From Fratercula arctica (lineage: Eukaryota; Chordata; Aves; Charadriiformes; Alcidae), in assembly GCA_947846985.1 (NCBI GenBank), contig CANTUZ010000004.1:76969159-77033158 (forward strand): a stretch of DNA of 64,000 nt. Reading direction: 5' to 3'. The notes beneath the pieces were generated by a model that saw only the letters and a program-made list of their open reading frames with translations, searched no databases and was not told the origin of the DNA. Shown piece by piece: positions 61,922 through 64,000 of the stretch (position 1 is the stretch's first letter; the number at the start of each line of letters is the position of its first letter). Position numbers and translations under genes: made by a program.

Positions 61922-63100
61922 AAATGGAAGGATTTAAGTAGTACAGAAAGATAGCCCTGTCTTTTTCAAACCCTAGTGCAAGCCAGAAGCTTGTTCCAGT
62001 GGTAATTCAAAGGACTCTTTGTTACCTAGCCGATTCCCTAAACTTACATCTGTTTTCTCCCAAACTGGTCTCGGAAGGTGGTGTGTTTTCTCACCTGCGG
62101 AACTGTTTAAAACTTTGTTTCACAGCTGAAGTTTTCATAGACTGCGCAAAAAAAAAAAAGAAAAGCCCCCCAAAAAGGTGCTTTTGCTTTCTCAACTGCA
62201 CTGTAAAATGCTGAAAACGAATATGCATGTTCCCTTACAGCTTGGCTTTTAACCAAAATGTGCTGCTTTTTTCGTATGTAACCAATTAAATGAGCCTCAA
62301 AGCTTGACTCCCTGTTGCAATTTTCCACTTGCCTAATGGAGCGATGTACAAACTGGAGCGTTTTCACATCCTAAACAGTCTAAATACACGCGTTGCAGTA
62401 AATTGGGCTTTTTTGTGTACTTGGAAACTGTCAGGCTACGAAAACCGTCGGTTTCTGAAATGCTGGCAAGCTTTGCAGGTGTCTTTTTTTTTGTGCTCGG
62501 AGTGTTACAGGGTGGGCGCTTCATAGCCGAGAAGTTGTGTTTTCCCAGTCTCGCGCTTTAAGCTGCCCATACAAGTTATTCCCAGTGTTTCTGGCATGCG
62601 CCTACTTTATGCACAAAAAAATAGGCTGAGAAACGCCGCTTTAAAAAGACTTACACTATTTCTTCCGATGCAGGTCCTGAGGCATTATGCGTCCTGGCTA
62701 AGGCTCCTGAGCTCTGTTCATTTCTGTGTTCAGGACGCGTTGCTGTAAGCTTTTCTAAGCAAATGATATTTAACTGGCCACAAAGCAGACAGCTTCGTTT
62801 GCTGTAAGTAGAAATGCATCAATGTGGCGTTAAAGCTTAATTTTAAAACAAGTTGTGAGATGCCAAAACTAACAGAACCACTGTATTACTTTAACAGAGT
62901 GATGGAAGGCAAAATACAGGCTTTTCTTAAAAAAAAAAAAAAAAAAAACCCACAAACTAAACCAAACCCAAAGTACTGAAAGGTGAGCCCAGCTGTGGCC
63001 CCACCCTTCAGCTCCTGGTTTATGGCACTGCCTCCTTGTTCCCCAAACACTGCACATGGATCCGGGCTCCAAGAGCAGGAGGGGGAGGAGTATTTCCTGC
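61922..63100. other. Spacer between the two claudin genes
   Basis: This spacer of about 1.2 kb contains the probable 3' UTR of the upstream claudin, a possible ATTAAA signal (62285), an A20 tract (62929-62948), and the promoter region of the downstream copy. No further gene is seen. Confidence 0.6.
62285..62290 (+). terminator. Candidate polyadenylation signal for the CLDN24-like gene
   Basis: ATTAAA lies 364 bases after the stop codon, before the next gene's promoter. It is followed within about 30 bases by TTGACTCCCTGTTGC. Use is inferred. Confidence 0.35.
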
Positions 63101-63109
63101 TTTATAAAG
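63101..63109 (+). promoter_or_regulatory. TATA box of the CLDN22-like gene
   Basis: TTTATAAAG lies 106 bases upstream of the ATG, with a GC-rich GGGGGAGGAG element just before it. Transcription would start near 63130-63135, giving a 5' UTR of about 75 bases. The absence of a CpG island agrees with tissue-restricted expression. Confidence 0.5.
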
Positions 63110-63197
63110 CATTGTTTTAACTTTTGCTCATGTTCAGTATGACAAAGAATTGAGCACCACAGAGCCCGCAAAACGGAGCAGTTTAGCGCTTCTGTGA

Positions 63198-63863
<666 letters not shown>

Positions 63864-64000
63864 AAAGGGTAGATATCAGGTTTTCAGATTTCTTACTCCT
63901 GCCTTACAGTAAGAAGGTTTGCTGAACAGAGAGGTTACTGTTTACAAGATCGGGGGGATCGTTTCTTACTAAGTAGGTTCCTTTAATCTCTACTTACCTT
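63864..64000 (+). other. Probable 3' UTR of the CLDN22-like gene, cut by the window edge
   Basis: This is the sequence following the TGA stop at 63861-63863. No polyadenylation signal is seen before the window ends. Confidence 0.5.

Overview
This window is avian nuclear DNA. At least nine recognisable CR1 retrotransposon 3' ends, some on each strand, dominate the repeats. There is one endogenous-retrovirus solo LTR and no Alu- or L1-like sequence. Genes are split by GT-AG introns, CpG-island promoters stand out from an AT-rich background, and the identifiable proteins are vertebrate.

The gene order (first exon of ING2, complete CDKN2AIP, then two intronless claudins, CLDN24-like and CLDN22-like) matches what I know of human 4q35.1 (CLDN22, CLDN24, CDKN2AIP, ING2), read here in the opposite direction. 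ING2 and CDKN2AIP lie on the minus strand and the claudins on the plus strand, so the relative orientations are also conserved.

Layout. 1-1388 is the start of ING2 intron 1 and contains a CR1. 1389-1554 is ING2 coding exon 1, inside a CpG island (about 985-2110) with NRF1, TATA and CCAAT motifs. 2.1-13.6 kb is the ING2-CDKN2AIP interval. It contains two CR1s and a second, orphan CpG island (10.54-11.23 kb) with a strong NF-kB-type site and a perfect octamer, but no gene I recognise. 13652-17114 is CDKN2AIP in three coding exons (700 aa predicted). Its middle is a large coding tandem-repeat array, and its second intron carries a 507-bp solo LTR with an exact 5-bp target duplication. 17.1-61.1 kb is a 44-kb gene-poor interval holding young and very old CR1 copies, short tandem repeats, homopolymer tracts, two unidentified coding-like stretches (40.57-40.95 and 42.9-44.0 kb, both minus strand) and long AT-rich segments that may be conserved non-coding DNA. 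61268-61921 and 63207-63863 are the claudin pair, each a single exon.

Functional picture. ING2 is a chromatin reader acting in p53/Sin3-HDAC pathways. CDKN2AIP (CARF) is an XRN2-binding p53/ARF-pathway regulator. Both have housekeeping CpG-island promoters. The claudins are tetraspan tight-junction proteins, and at least CLDN22 appears to use a TATA promoter, consistent with tissue-restricted expression. I found no operon, CRISPR array, RNA gene or prokaryotic feature. The best candidates for something undescribed are the orphan CpG island with paired kB and octamer sites, the coding repeat expansion in CDKN2AIP, and the coding-like minus-strand segment near 43-44 kb.
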